DNA from: Salipaludibacillus sp047795645
GTDB lineage: Bacteria > Bacillota > Bacilli > Bacillales > Salisediminibacteriaceae
Assembly: GCF_047795645.1 (NCBI RefSeq)
Contig: NZ_CP181045.1
Coordinates: 4,216,001 to 4,280,000 of the forward strand
DNA: 64,000 bases
Reading direction: 5' to 3'
The notes under the pieces are model-generated. The model saw only the letters and a program-made list of their open reading frames with translations. It was not told the origin of the DNA and searched no databases. The translations under genes and the position numbers were made by a program. Shown one piece after another: positions 16,334 to 25,527 of the stretch (positions are counted from its first letter, which is position 1; each line of letters starts with the position of its first letter).

Positions 16334-17488
16334 ATGGTTAAAGCAAGTGTAGAGTTGACGAACCTTTCTAAAAGTTATGATGAGGAGACTTTCGCTGTAA
16401 AAGAAGCAAATGTCAGTATTGAGCCAGGTGAATTTTTTGTTTTAGTAGGCCCATCTGGTTGTGGGAAAAGTACAATGCTTCGTATGATTGCAGGGTTGGA
16501 AGCTATTACTGCAGGAGAAATTCGCATGGGGGGAGTGTTTGCAAATGACATACCTCCTAGCAAGCGGAATATTTCGATGGTTTTTCAGAATTATGCACTT
16601 TATCCTCATTTAACAGTTGAAGAAAACATTCTCTTTGGCCTTAAGGTAAGAAAAGTTCCGAAACAGGAGCAAAAGCGACGATGTTTAGAGGCGACGAATA
16701 TGCTTGGGATGACTGAATATTTAAAAAGAAAACCGAGAGAATTATCTGGGGGACAGAGACAAAGGATTGCACTGGCAAGAGCTGTTGTTAGTCAGATGCC
16801 AATTTGCTTGATGGACGAACCGCTCTCTAATTTGGACGCAAAGCTTCGCGGGCAGATGCGGACTGAGATTAGAGAACTTCAACAAAATTTAGGGATAACA
16901 ATGATTTATGTTACTCATGACCAAATAGAGGCAATGACGATGGGAGATAGAATCATGGTATTGAAAGATGGCGTGATTCAACAAGTGGGCCGTCCACTAG
17001 ATATATATAATCAACCTGCAAACGAGTTCGTCGCTAGTTTTATCGGAGCACCTCCGATGAATATCGCTACTGCAAGTGAGGAGGATGAAAACTTAGTAAT
17101 TGGGAATGACTTATTTGTAAAAATAGAACCATTTAGTAGAAAAATAGTCAATGGACGTCGAATCCATATGGGGGTAAGACCTGAACATTTAATACTAGAA
17201 CCAGAGATGGTAAAAATGTCACCTCCATTCGTGACTATTAACGTGACAATCAATCATGTCGAAGTGTTAGGCAATGAAACTGTCATTGCATTTAATGTTG
17301 GTGAAAAGGTATGGAAGGCCAAATCAGCTGGTCAATGGCAATATAAAAAAGGGGAAAAAATTGCGTTTCATATCGACTACAACAACATCCATTTGTTTGA
17401 TGGAGAAACTGGTGAAATATTAGATGCCAAAGTAGGTTCCCACCTGACAAAGAGGTCGAGTATGGCTACCGAGGTGGTTAGTAGATGA
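16334..17488 (+). CDS. ugpC: ABC transporter ATPase, UgpC/MsmK type
   Basis: A 384-residue ATPase of the carbohydrate-importer family. Walker A GPSGCGKST at 39-47, signature LSGGQRQRIALARAV, Walker B CLMDEPLSNLDAKLR, the switch His in THDQIEAM, and a C-terminal TOBE/regulatory domain (about 240-384). ATG 16334 follows AGGGGG; the in-frame TTG at 16328 lies too close to it. First gene of a four-gene operon whose binding protein resembles UgpB, so glycerol-3-phosphate or glycerophosphodiester import is the best guess. ATPases of this type can be shared between sugar transporters. Confidence 0.88.
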   Translation: MVKASVELTNLSKSYDEETFAVKEANVSIEPGEFFVLVGPSGCGKSTMLRMIAGLEAITAGEIRMGGVFANDIPPSKRNISMVFQNYALYPHLTVEENILFGLKVRKVPKQEQKRRCLEATNMLGMTEYLKRKPRELSGGQRQRIALARAVVSQMPICLMDEPLSNLDAKLRGQMRTEIRELQQNLGITMIYVTHDQIEAMTMGDRIMVLKDGVIQQVGRPLDIYNQPANEFVASFIGAPPMNIATASEEDENLVIGNDLFVKIEPFSRKIVNGRRIHMGVRPEHLILEPEMVKMSPPFVTINVTINHVEVLGNETVIAFNVGEKVWKAKSAGQWQYKKGEKIAFHIDYNNIHLFDGETGEILDAKVGSHLTKRSSMATEVVSR

Positions 17489-18456
17489 CTGAATACTCTC
17501 AAAAAATAGAGCGAAATTATCAATCGGCAACTGTGTCAGAGGCGATTCAGAAACATAGAGTGAAAACGAAAAAATCGCTTTGGAAACGTTCAGAGAATTA
17601 TCGGACGGCATTCATATACTTGTTACCTTCTTTCCTTTTATTTTCATTGTTCGTGTTTTATCCAATGTTGAATTCTGTCTATTTGAGTTTTTTCTTTACT
17701 GACTCTCAAGGGCAAGCGAGCACCTTTGTTGGGTGGGAGAATTATACATATTTGTTCCAGTCAGCCTCTTTTAGAGGTAGTGTCGTTTCAACGTTGCTAT
17801 TTGTTTTATATACGGTGCCAGTAGGAGTGGGTTTAGCTTTAGTTTTAGCTTTATTAGCGAATGAGAAATTACGAGGGATTGGATTTTTTCGAACAATATT
17901 TGCTTCGACATTAGGAATGAGTGTAGCCGCATCTGCAGTCATTTGGTTATTTATGTTTCATCCTACCGCAGGAATTATTAATGCAGGATTGACGTCAATA
18001 AATTTGCCTGCTGTTTCATGGCTTCAGGACTCAACAACGGCGCTTATTTCCGTTTCCATGACGACTGTATGGATGAATACGGGTTTTTCGTTTTTAATTT
18101 TGCTTGGAGGATTACAAAATATCGATCAACACCTTTATGAAAGTGCGAAAATAGACGGGGCAGGGTATATGTATCAATTACGGCGAATCACTGTCCCTAT
18201 GCTCTCACCAACTTTGTTTTTTATTATAACAATTACTTTCATCAATTCTTTTCAATCATTCGGACAAATCGATATATTAACGGGTGGTGGACCAGCTGAA
18301 GCAACGAATCTGATAATATATTCTATTTACCGAGAAGCGTTCATTTATTATCAATTTGGACCAGCGAGTGCCCAAGTAGTGATTTTGTTCGTTGCAGTGC
18401 TAGGTTTAACATTGCTCCAATTTAAATTTGGAGAAAAGAAGGTGCATTACCAATGA
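17485..18456 (+). CDS. ugpA: ABC transporter permease, UgpA/MalF type
   Basis: A 323-residue permease with an N-terminal cytoplasmic tail, six predicted membrane helices and the EAA loop (LYESAKIDGAGYMYQLRRITVP). Its ATG overlaps the ugpC stop (ATGA), and its stop overlaps the next start. The phrase FGQIDILTGGGPAEATNLIIYSIY before the last helices is typical of UgpA-like subunits. Confidence 0.9.
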   Translation: MTEYSQKIERNYQSATVSEAIQKHRVKTKKSLWKRSENYRTAFIYLLPSFLLFSLFVFYPMLNSVYLSFFFTDSQGQASTFVGWENYTYLFQSASFRGSVVSTLLFVLYTVPVGVGLALVLALLANEKLRGIGFFRTIFASTLGMSVAASAVIWLFMFHPTAGIINAGLTSINLPAVSWLQDSTTALISVSMTTVWMNTGFSFLILLGGLQNIDQHLYESAKIDGAGYMYQLRRITVPMLSPTLFFIITITFINSFQSFGQIDILTGGGPAEATNLIIYSIYREAFIYYQFGPASAQVVILFVAVLGLTLLQFKFGEKKVHYQ

Positions 18457-19259
18457 TGAAAAAAATAGTGACATATTCTTTGTTAATTTTTGCTGCTCTT
18501 ATGATGTTTTTTCCGATTTTTTACGCATTTTCAGTAAGTTTTATGAGTAGTGAAGATATTTTGAAAAGATCGGTTATTCCAACTGCTCCAACATTACAGA
18601 ATTATTTTGATGTGTTTTCATCAGTGCCGATCCTACATTATTTAATGAACAGTTTTATCGTTGCATCTACTGCGACTATTGGGATGCTATTGGTTAGTGC
18701 ACTTTCAGCATTTATATTTGCCTTTGTTCCATTTCGAGGGCGACAAATGGTATTTTTATTATTTATTTCGACATTATTAATTCCATGGGAAGCAACGATG
18801 ATTCCTAACTTTTTAACAATCCAATCTTTTGGCTGGATGAACAATTATTTAGCTTTGACTGTTCCATTTTTCGCTTTGGCTTTTGGTACATTTTTGTTAA
18901 GGCAACATTTTAAAACGGTACCTCTTGAGCTGTATGAAGCTGCTCAAGTTGAGGGGTTATCCAAATTTCAATTCTTTTATAAGGTGGTGGTTCCATACGC
19001 AAAAACAAGCTTTGTTACGCTAGGGATTTTCGGATTTTTAACGACGTGGAACATGTATCTTTGGCCGTTGTTAGTCACAACAAACGATACAGTCCGAACG
19101 GTTCAAATCGGTTTGCGACGGTTGCAAGCAGATGAGGTTGCTACGAATTGGGGTGTAGTCATGGCGGGTGTTGTTATTGTTATAATCCCGACTTTGATTC
19201 TATTAACACTAGGGCAAAAGCAGCTTCAAAAAGGATTAACCAAAGGGGCTTTAAAATAA
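18453..19259 (+). CDS. ugpE: ABC transporter permease, UgpE/MalG type
   Basis: A 268-residue permease with six helices. EAA loop: LYEAAQVEGLSKFQFFYKVVVP. The MalG/UgpE-type pattern IPWEATMIPNFLTIQSFGWMNN is present. It overlaps ugpA by four bases (ATGA) and is followed after 25 bases by the binding-protein gene with AGGAGG. It pairs with UgpA to form the membrane channel. Confidence 0.9.
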   Translation: MMKKIVTYSLLIFAALMMFFPIFYAFSVSFMSSEDILKRSVIPTAPTLQNYFDVFSSVPILHYLMNSFIVASTATIGMLLVSALSAFIFAFVPFRGRQMVFLLFISTLLIPWEATMIPNFLTIQSFGWMNNYLALTVPFFALAFGTFLLRQHFKTVPLELYEAAQVEGLSKFQFFYKVVVPYAKTSFVTLGIFGFLTTWNMYLWPLLVTTNDTVRTVQIGLRRLQADEVATNWGVVMAGVVIVIIPTLILLTLGQKQLQKGLTKGALK

Positions 19260-19284
19260 CATAAATTTCAGGAGGTTGTTAAGG

Positions 19285-20721
19285 ATGGGTAAAACAAACA
19301 GAAATATATTTTATACTTTATCATTATCATTTTTATTGTTTGTTGGATGTAGTAATAATGATGCGAATGAGAATAAAGAAGCGGTTGCACAGGCAAACGA
19401 AGGTGTAAATGAAGAAACGAATGAAGAAATAAATGAAGAAAATAATTCAAATAATAATGAACCGAATGAAGAAAATAACACTGAAAATGGAACAGAAGAT
19501 GTGGTGGAAATTGAATTTTGGCATGCGATGGGTGGAGGTCTAGGTGATACATTGGAACAACTTGTTGATGATTACAATCAATCGCAAGAGAACTACGAAA
19601 TTACTGCGGAATACCAAGGTTCATATGAAGAATTATTAACTCAGTTCAGAACTGTCGGAGGCACAGAAACAGCTCCGGGACTAGTGCAAATGTTTGAGGT
19701 AGGTACAAAATATATGATTGAGAGTGAGCATATTACCCCGGTTCAGGAATGGATTGATCGTGATGGATATGATGTTAGTCAGCTAGAGGAGAATATTCTT
19801 AGCTACTATCAAGTAGATGGTGAGTTATATTCCATGCCGTTTAATTCATCGACACCTGCTTTATTTTATAATAAAGATATGTTTGAAGACGCTGGGTTAG
19901 ATCCGGAAAATCCACCGCGTACATTCACTGAAATTAAAGAAGCGGCTGAAGCTTTAACGACAGACGATACTTATGGGTTTTCGATGTTAGGACATGGATG
20001 GTTTTTTGAACAGATGATTTCTACGCAAGGTGCGGATTACGTTGACCAAGACAATGGTAGAAGCGCTGATGCAACGGAAGCGTTGTTTGGTGGAGAAGAA
20101 GGGTTACGTGTTTATGAATGGTTAAATGAGATGAATGAAGCAGAAACGTTTAATTATTATGGAAGAGACTGGGATGACTTGAGGGCAGCTTTTCAAGGTG
20201 AAGATGTAGCGATGTACATGGATTCTTCAGCTGGAACGAAAAGTGCCGTTGACAATGCTGGGTTCGAAGTTGGTGTATCGTTTATTCCTCATGCGGATGA
20301 AATTGATCCGAATGGAGTTGTCATTGGTGGCGCATCAGTATGGATGGCAAATGGAATTAGTGAGGAAGAACAACAGGCTTCTTGGGACTTTATGAAGTGG
20401 TTCAATCAACCTGAAATTCAAGCGGAATGGCATGTGAATACAGGGTATTTTGCGACAAACCCATCTGCTTACGACGAAGCAATCGTTGGAGAAGAACATG
20501 AATCATATCCGCAATTGACGGTACCTATTGACCAATTACAAGAAACGGTGGCCTCATCAGCTACACAAGGTGCCTTAATTACAGTGTTCCCAGAATCGAG
20601 GGAGGAAGTAGTAACGTCACTAGAAGCAATGTATCAGGGGACATCGCCAGAAGAGGCACTACAACAAGCAGTAGATGGAACAAATAGAGCAATTGAGGTT
20701 TCAACACGAGCTGCCGAATAA
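19285..20721 (+). CDS. ugpB: ABC transporter binding lipoprotein, UgpB-like
   Basis: A 478-residue extracellular solute-binding protein. The signal peptide ends LLFVGC (Cys22), followed by about 45 residues rich in Asn and Glu. The binding domain starts with IEFWHAMGG and contains LVQMFEVGTKYM, PFNSSTPALFYNKDMF, YYGRDW, and IGGASVWM then AEWHVNTGYF. These track E. coli UgpB (FWHSM, LQVYEVGT, QPFNSSTPVLYYNKD, IGGASLWV, EWHQKTGYL), so sn-glycerol-3-phosphate or glycerophosphocholine is the likely ligand. ATG 19285 lies nine bases after GGAGG; an in-frame TTG next to the site is rejected. Last gene before a terminator. Confidence 0.87.
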   Translation: MGKTNRNIFYTLSLSFLLFVGCSNNDANENKEAVAQANEGVNEETNEEINEENNSNNNEPNEENNTENGTEDVVEIEFWHAMGGGLGDTLEQLVDDYNQSQENYEITAEYQGSYEELLTQFRTVGGTETAPGLVQMFEVGTKYMIESEHITPVQEWIDRDGYDVSQLEENILSYYQVDGELYSMPFNSSTPALFYNKDMFEDAGLDPENPPRTFTEIKEAAEALTTDDTYGFSMLGHGWFFEQMISTQGADYVDQDNGRSADATEALFGGEEGLRVYEWLNEMNEAETFNYYGRDWDDLRAAFQGEDVAMYMDSSAGTKSAVDNAGFEVGVSFIPHADEIDPNGVVIGGASVWMANGISEEEQQASWDFMKWFNQPEIQAEWHVNTGYFATNPSAYDEAIVGEEHESYPQLTVPIDQLQETVASSATQGALITVFPESREEVVTSLEAMYQGTSPEEALQQAVDGTNRAIEVSTRAAE

Positions 20722-20738
20722 TATTGAATGGAAAATAA

Positions 20739-20772
20739 GAAGTCCCCTCAAAATTTTGAGGGGACTTCTTTC
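20739..20772 (+). terminator. Terminator of the ugp operon
   Basis: GAAGTCCCCTCAAAA pairs with TTTTGAGGGGACTTC, followed by TTTC. It can also act on the opposite strand for rocR. Confidence 0.85.
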
Positions 20773-20890
20773 ATTAACTGATTTAGATTTGTTTGGAATT
20801 AAGCGAAACAAATTATCATTTCCTTGGAAATAATTTGTAGAATAATGTAGAAGCAATTTACACTCTATACGCTAGAATCTATCCTAATTT

Positions 20891-22288
20891 TTATTCCAAT
20901 TGATATTTTTTAATTCGATATTGCAAACTCTGTCTACTGAGTCCGAGGTCTTTTGCGGTTCTAGTGACATTTCCTTTGTGATGTTGGAGAATTTCTTGAA
21001 TATAATCTCGTTCCATTTCTCCCAAATAAGTTTGAAGTGGCTTCATTGGTTGGTGAGGAGGGCGATAGGTTAATTCTGTTTTCTTTGGCGTAGCATTTAA
21101 TGTCGAGAGTTTTGTTCTTACATGCATAGGTAAATGAGTCATATCGATTTTTTCGTCAAAATAGATGAGGTTCATGGCGCCTTCTACCATATGTTCGAGC
21201 TCGCGAACATTACCTGGCCATTCGTGTTTTTGGAAGAGCTGTTCAACTTCTTCAGTTATCCCAGGAACATTTAATTGAAATCTTTGATTATATTTAGCGA
21301 TAAAGTGATCAACTAACATACTAATGTCTGCTTTTCGATGCCTTAATGGTGGTACTAGAATAGAAACAACACTGAGCCGATAGTATAAATCTTCGCGCAA
21401 ATGATTTTTTTCTAAAGATACAATGGGGTCTTCGTTTACAGTCGCAATAATGCGAACATCGATCGACCGATTCTTAATGTCTCCAATCCTGCGAATGGAT
21501 TTTTCTTGGAGGGCACGTAATAATTTTGCTTGAAGAGAAGTACTAAGTGAATTAATTTCGTCTAACATTAATGTCCCGCCATCTGCTTGTTCAAATAATC
21601 CAGGGTGATCTGTCGCACCAGTGAAAGCTCCTTTAACAGAACCGAATAAAATCCCTTCGATCAGTGACTCAGGAAGAGCTGCACAGTTTTGACTAATAAA
21701 TGGTTTTGACGTCCGATCACTTCCATTGTGAATACTTTGCGCAAATAACTCTTTTCCTGTCCCTGTTTCACCATAAATTAGAACTGATGAAGAGGTGCGA
21801 GTTGCTTGTTTCGCATTATTGATCACTTCTTGGATAGTATAAGTAGAGCCAATGATTTGGTCAAATGTAAATGTAGCATCTTGCCTATCGCGAACGCTTT
21901 CTCTTGTGAGGCGTTCAATTTTAGTTATGTCCTTGGCAATTTCAACGGCTCCAATCCGTTTGCCTTCGTGAGTAAGGGGGAATGTATCATTAATGGTAGT
22001 TATTTCCTGCCCTTTAAAGTTGAAATAAGTTTGTTTAGCATGTCTATGAATGAATCCTTTACTGAGAGCTTGTAATAATCGGCTTTCTTCTTCTGATTGG
22101 AACAAAAATATTTCCATTATGTTTTTGTGTAAAACATCATTTCGACCCATATCTTCTATTTCGGACATTTTCCGATTATAAATGATTGATTTACCTTGAC
22201 TGTTAATTACATGTATTCCTACATCGATTGCATCAAGAAGTTGCCGGTACACGTCAGGTAAATAAGGAATCGTTGTCGATTCAGCCAC
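20891..22288 (-). CDS. rocR: Sigma-54-dependent activator RocR
   Basis: A 465-residue enhancer-binding protein. A PAS-type sensory domain (about 12-125) is followed by the AAA+ domain with Walker A GETGTGKE (173-180), the sigma-54 contact loop GAFTGA (220-225), Walker B TLMLDEIN (239-246), and a C-terminal Fis-type helix-turn-helix (about 440-465, TRTAKDLGLSRQSLQYRIKK). In B. subtilis RocR activates arginine-catabolic operons in response to ornithine or citrulline. Here it is divergent from rocA, whose upstream region has a -24/-12 promoter and two GCAA-N7-TTGC dyads. Confidence 0.92.
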   Translation of the reverse strand: MAESTTIPYLPDVYRQLLDAIDVGIHVINSQGKSIIYNRKMSEIEDMGRNDVLHKNIMEIFLFQSEEESRLLQALSKGFIHRHAKQTYFNFKGQEITTINDTFPLTHEGKRIGAVEIAKDITKIERLTRESVRDRQDATFTFDQIIGSTYTIQEVINNAKQATRTSSSVLIYGETGTGKELFAQSIHNGSDRTSKPFISQNCAALPESLIEGILFGSVKGAFTGATDHPGLFEQADGGTLMLDEINSLSTSLQAKLLRALQEKSIRRIGDIKNRSIDVRIIATVNEDPIVSLEKNHLREDLYYRLSVVSILVPPLRHRKADISMLVDHFIAKYNQRFQLNVPGITEEVEQLFQKHEWPGNVRELEHMVEGAMNLIYFDEKIDMTHLPMHVRTKLSTLNATPKKTELTYRPPHQPMKPLQTYLGEMERDYIQEILQHHKGNVTRTAKDLGLSRQSLQYRIKKYQLE

Positions 22289-22342
22289 ATTCGTTCACTC
22301 CTCTCAAGATACTTTTAGTTTACTAATGATAAGTATAAGGGT

Positions 22343-22380
22343 GCAAATTTATTTTGCTATTTTCCGCAATATATATTTGC
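22343..22380 (+). promoter_or_regulatory. Two RocR-like upstream activating sites
   Basis: Two 15-bp dyads of the form GCAA-N7-TTGC: GCAAATTTATTTTGC at 22343-22357 and GCAATATATATTTGC at 22366-22380. Their centres are 23 bp apart, close to two helical turns, and they lie about 60-100 bp upstream of the sigma-54 promoter, where an enhancer-binding protein would act. Confidence 0.7.
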
Positions 22381-22440
22381 AGTGCCGAATAAATTTTAAT
22401 TTTTAAAATAATGAGAGCGTTATCAGTGGTGGTTTTAAAA

Positions 22441-22457
22441 TTGGCATGAATCTTGCA
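22441..22457 (+). promoter_or_regulatory. Sigma-54 (-24/-12) promoter of rocA-rocD
   Basis: TTGGCATGAATCTTGCA matches the consensus TGGCAC-N5-TTGCA with the invariant GG at 22443-22444 and GC at 22454-22455, ten bases apart. It is 65 bases before the rocA start and next to the rocR gene. Confidence 0.9.
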
Positions 22458-22521
22458 TTATATATTAAGTGTAGGAATATTTTTAAGAAATACAAACTAT
22501 TTTAAAGGAGTGGATCTATCC

Positions 22522-24072
22522 ATGGTAGTACCTTACAGACATGAACCATTTACGGACTTTTCGGTTGAGGAGAATCAGATAGCGTATCAAAAGGCTTTGA
22601 ATTATGTGAAGGGCCAATTAGGAAAAGAATACCCTCTTATTATTAATGGCGAAAAAATATTCACAAAAGATAAAACGGTATCAGAAAATCCATCTAGTAG
22701 AAACGAAGTTATCGGGTACGTATCGAAGTGTAGCGAGGAGCTAGCTGAAAAGGCGATGCAGGCTGCTTTTGAATCTTTTAAAACATGGAAAAAATGGGAT
22801 CCAGCAGCACGGGCAAATATTTTGTTACGGGCTTCAGCGATAATTCGTCGTAGGAAGCATGAATTCTCCGCATGGCTCTCTTATGAAGCAGGAAAACCTT
22901 GGAAAGAAGCGGATGCAGATACGGCAGAAGCGATCGATTTCTTAGAATATTACGCCAGACAGATGCTTCGGTTGAAAGACGGTATTGAAATCAATTCAAG
23001 AGACGGCGAAAATAATCGCTTTAGCTATATTCCTTTAGGCGTAGGTGTAACAATTTCGCCTTGGAACTTTGCATTTGCAATCATGGCTGGGACAACCGTT
23101 GCACCAATAGTTGCTGGTAACACAGTTTTATTAAAGCCGGCTAGCACAACCCCAGTTGTCTCATATAAGTTTATGGAAGTTTTATTAGAAGCAGGTCTTC
23201 CAAAAGGAGTAGTGAACTACATTCCTGGAAGTAGTTCTGAGATGGGTGACTATGTCGTTGATCATCCGACAACAAGGTTTATAAATTTTACCGGTTCTAA
23301 AGAAGTAGGGCTTCATATCGCTGAAAAAGCCGCCAAAGTTCAAGAGGGACAGATTTGGATGAAGCGGATGGTTTCAGAGATGGGTGGAAAAAATACGATT
23401 ATCGTCGACAACGAAGCAGATCTAGAATTAGCCGCAGAGTCGATTGTATATTCTGCTTTTGGTTTTTCAGGACAAAAGTGTTCAGCTTGTTCTCGTGCGG
23501 TGATTCATCAAGATGTTTACGATGAGGTGCTTGCTAACGTTGTGGCTAAAACAAAGGAACTGACCGTTGGACCAACTTACAAAGATAACTCTAAATTCAT
23601 GGGACCAGTAAATGACAAAGCAGCTTTTGATAAAGTTATGGACTATGTAGAAATTGGTAAGGGTGAAGGGAAATTAATGACAGGTGGTACAGGAGATGAT
23701 TCTGAAGGTTACTTCGTTCAACCGACAGTCTTTGCAGATGTTGATCCTAAGGCTCGTATCACTCAAGAAGAAATATTTGGTCCTGTCGTAGCATTTATTA
23801 AAGCGAAAGACTTCGATGAACTGATTGATATTGCGAACAACACAGAATATGGATTAACGGGTGCGGTTATTTCTAATAATAGGGACCATTTAGAGCAAGC
23901 ACGTGATGATTATCATGTTGGGAATCTTTACTTTAACCGAGGTTGTACGGCAGCAATTGTTGGTTATCATCCCTTCGGTGGATTCAACATGTCAGGTACC
24001 GACTCAAAAGCTGGAGGACCGGACTATTTGCTCCACTTCCTTCAGCCGAAAACAGTATCAGATATGTTTTAA
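22522..24072 (+). CDS. rocA: L-glutamate gamma-semialdehyde dehydrogenase RocA
   Basis: A 516-residue NAD-dependent aldehyde dehydrogenase that oxidises pyrroline-5-carboxylate/glutamate semialdehyde to glutamate, the common last step of arginine, ornithine and proline breakdown. It shows the NAD-binding TGSKEVG, the glutamate segment VSEMGGKN and the catalytic cysteine in FGFSGQKCSACSRA. ATG 22522 (AAAGGAG upstream) gives a protein the size of B. subtilis RocA (515); an earlier in-frame ATG would run into the sigma-54 promoter. First gene after that promoter, with rocD 25 bases downstream. Confidence 0.95.
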   Translation: MVVPYRHEPFTDFSVEENQIAYQKALNYVKGQLGKEYPLIINGEKIFTKDKTVSENPSSRNEVIGYVSKCSEELAEKAMQAAFESFKTWKKWDPAARANILLRASAIIRRRKHEFSAWLSYEAGKPWKEADADTAEAIDFLEYYARQMLRLKDGIEINSRDGENNRFSYIPLGVGVTISPWNFAFAIMAGTTVAPIVAGNTVLLKPASTTPVVSYKFMEVLLEAGLPKGVVNYIPGSSSEMGDYVVDHPTTRFINFTGSKEVGLHIAEKAAKVQEGQIWMKRMVSEMGGKNTIIVDNEADLELAAESIVYSAFGFSGQKCSACSRAVIHQDVYDEVLANVVAKTKELTVGPTYKDNSKFMGPVNDKAAFDKVMDYVEIGKGEGKLMTGGTGDDSEGYFVQPTVFADVDPKARITQEEIFGPVVAFIKAKDFDELIDIANNTEYGLTGAVISNNRDHLEQARDDYHVGNLYFNRGCTAAIVGYHPFGGFNMSGTDSKAGGPDYLLHFLQPKTVSDMF

Positions 24073-24097
24073 TTTGTAAAATGAAGGGAGACTTTAA

Positions 24098-25288
24098 ATG
24101 ACTAAAACTACAGAAATCATCAAAGTAACAGAAAAATACGGGGCGAGAAATTATACCCCTCTTCCTATAGTTATTGCAAAAGCAGAAGGCGTGTGGGTAA
24201 AAGACCCAGAAGGAAATAAGTATATAGACATGCTTAGTGCCTATTCGGCAGTGAACCAAGGGCATCGTCATCCTAAGATTATTGCCGCTTTGAAAAATCA
24301 AGCTGATCGAATAACTCTAACGTCTCGGGCATTTCATAATGACCAATTAGGACCCTTTTATGAAAAAGTGTCTAAATTAACAAATAAACAGATGGTTCTT
24401 CCAATGAATACGGGGGCAGAAGCGGTAGAGACAGCTGTAAAAGCTGTCCGTCGTTGGGCGTATCGCGTGAAAGGGGTAGAAGAGAACAAAGCCGAAATTA
24501 TTGTTTGTGAAAATAATTTTCATGGCCGAACGATGACGGCTGTTTCATTATCGTCAAACGCAGCTAATAAGAAGGATTTTGGCCCTATGCTCCCTGGTAT
24601 TAAAGTCATTCCATTTGGTGATATAGACGCATTGAAATCTGCAATCACTCCTAACACAGCTGCTTTTTTATTCGAGCCTATTCAAGGAGAAGCAGGTATC
24701 AATATTCCACCGGAAGGCTTTTTAAAAGAAGCTTACGATGTTTGTAAACAACAAAATGTCTTGTATGTAGCTGATGAGATCCAATGTGGTCTCGCGCGAT
24801 CGGGGAAAATGTTTGCTTGTGATTGGGAAGATGTTGAACCTGATATGTATATTCTTGGGAAGGCACTTGGTGGTGGTGTCATGCCAATCTCCGTCGTTTG
24901 CGCAAACGAAGAAATTCTCGGTGTATTTGAACCAGGTTCTCATGGGTCCACATTCGGAGGGAATCCGCTAGCTTGTGCAGTTTCCATGGCGGCGTTAACG
25001 GTGATTGAAGAAGAAGGCCTTGTAGACCGTTCTTTAAAGATGGGGGCGCATTTTGCGGACCAATTAAGGACAATTGACAACCCAATCATCAAAGAAATAA
25101 GAGGGAAAGGATTGTTCATTGGCGTGGAATTGACTGAACCCGCTAGACCTTTTTGTGAAAAACTTAAAGAAAAAGGATTATTATGCAAAGAGACTCAGGA
25201 AAAGGTGATTCGATTTGCGCCACCACTCGTTATTTCTCAAGAGGATCTCGATTGGGCAATTGAACAAATAAAAACTGTATTATCGTAA
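24098..25288 (+). CDS. rocD: Ornithine aminotransferase RocD
   Basis: A 396-residue class-III PLP aminotransferase converting ornithine and 2-oxoglutarate to glutamate semialdehyde and glutamate, feeding RocA. Visible signatures: YSAVNQGHRHPKI, NTGAEAVETAVK, the FEPIQGEAGI and ADEIQCGLARSGK segment before the PLP lysine (LGKALGGGVMP), and STFGGNPLAC. ATG start after AAGGGAG, 25 bases beyond rocA. Confidence 0.95.
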   Translation: MTKTTEIIKVTEKYGARNYTPLPIVIAKAEGVWVKDPEGNKYIDMLSAYSAVNQGHRHPKIIAALKNQADRITLTSRAFHNDQLGPFYEKVSKLTNKQMVLPMNTGAEAVETAVKAVRRWAYRVKGVEENKAEIIVCENNFHGRTMTAVSLSSNAANKKDFGPMLPGIKVIPFGDIDALKSAITPNTAAFLFEPIQGEAGINIPPEGFLKEAYDVCKQQNVLYVADEIQCGLARSGKMFACDWEDVEPDMYILGKALGGGVMPISVVCANEEILGVFEPGSHGSTFGGNPLACAVSMAALTVIEEEGLVDRSLKMGAHFADQLRTIDNPIIKEIRGKGLFIGVELTEPARPFCEKLKEKGLLCKETQEKVIRFAPPLVISQEDLDWAIEQIKTVLS

Positions 25289-25527
25289 AAGGTCGAGAGA
25301 AGGGGGAGACCTAGTTTCGTCGGGGGCTTTCTCTTTTTCCATAAAGAAGCTCGTTGCGGCCTGTTCGAAAAAAGTTTTAGACATATTCAAAGTTTCATAG
25401 AGTTTAGCAAAAATAAATTTGACTTTCTTAATGGATATCATAAGTTATTACCAAACTCGAAGGAGAAATGACAAGCGATTTAGCAGACTTACATTCCCGT
25501 GGCATGAAACAGAGAGGGGTGGGGAAG
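25289..25527. other. Intergenic region between rocD and proline dehydrogenase
   Basis: A G-rich and T-rich stretch (GGGGGCTTTCTCTTTTT near 25321) may help terminate rocD transcripts but does not form a clear complementary hairpin. No gene is seen; a coding frame open from 25468 is only an upstream extension of the next gene. Confidence 0.4.

Noticed and set aside
25289..25345. Intrinsic terminator after rocD
   Set aside because: The G-rich parts on both sides are not complementary to each other, so no stable stem forms in spite of the T run.
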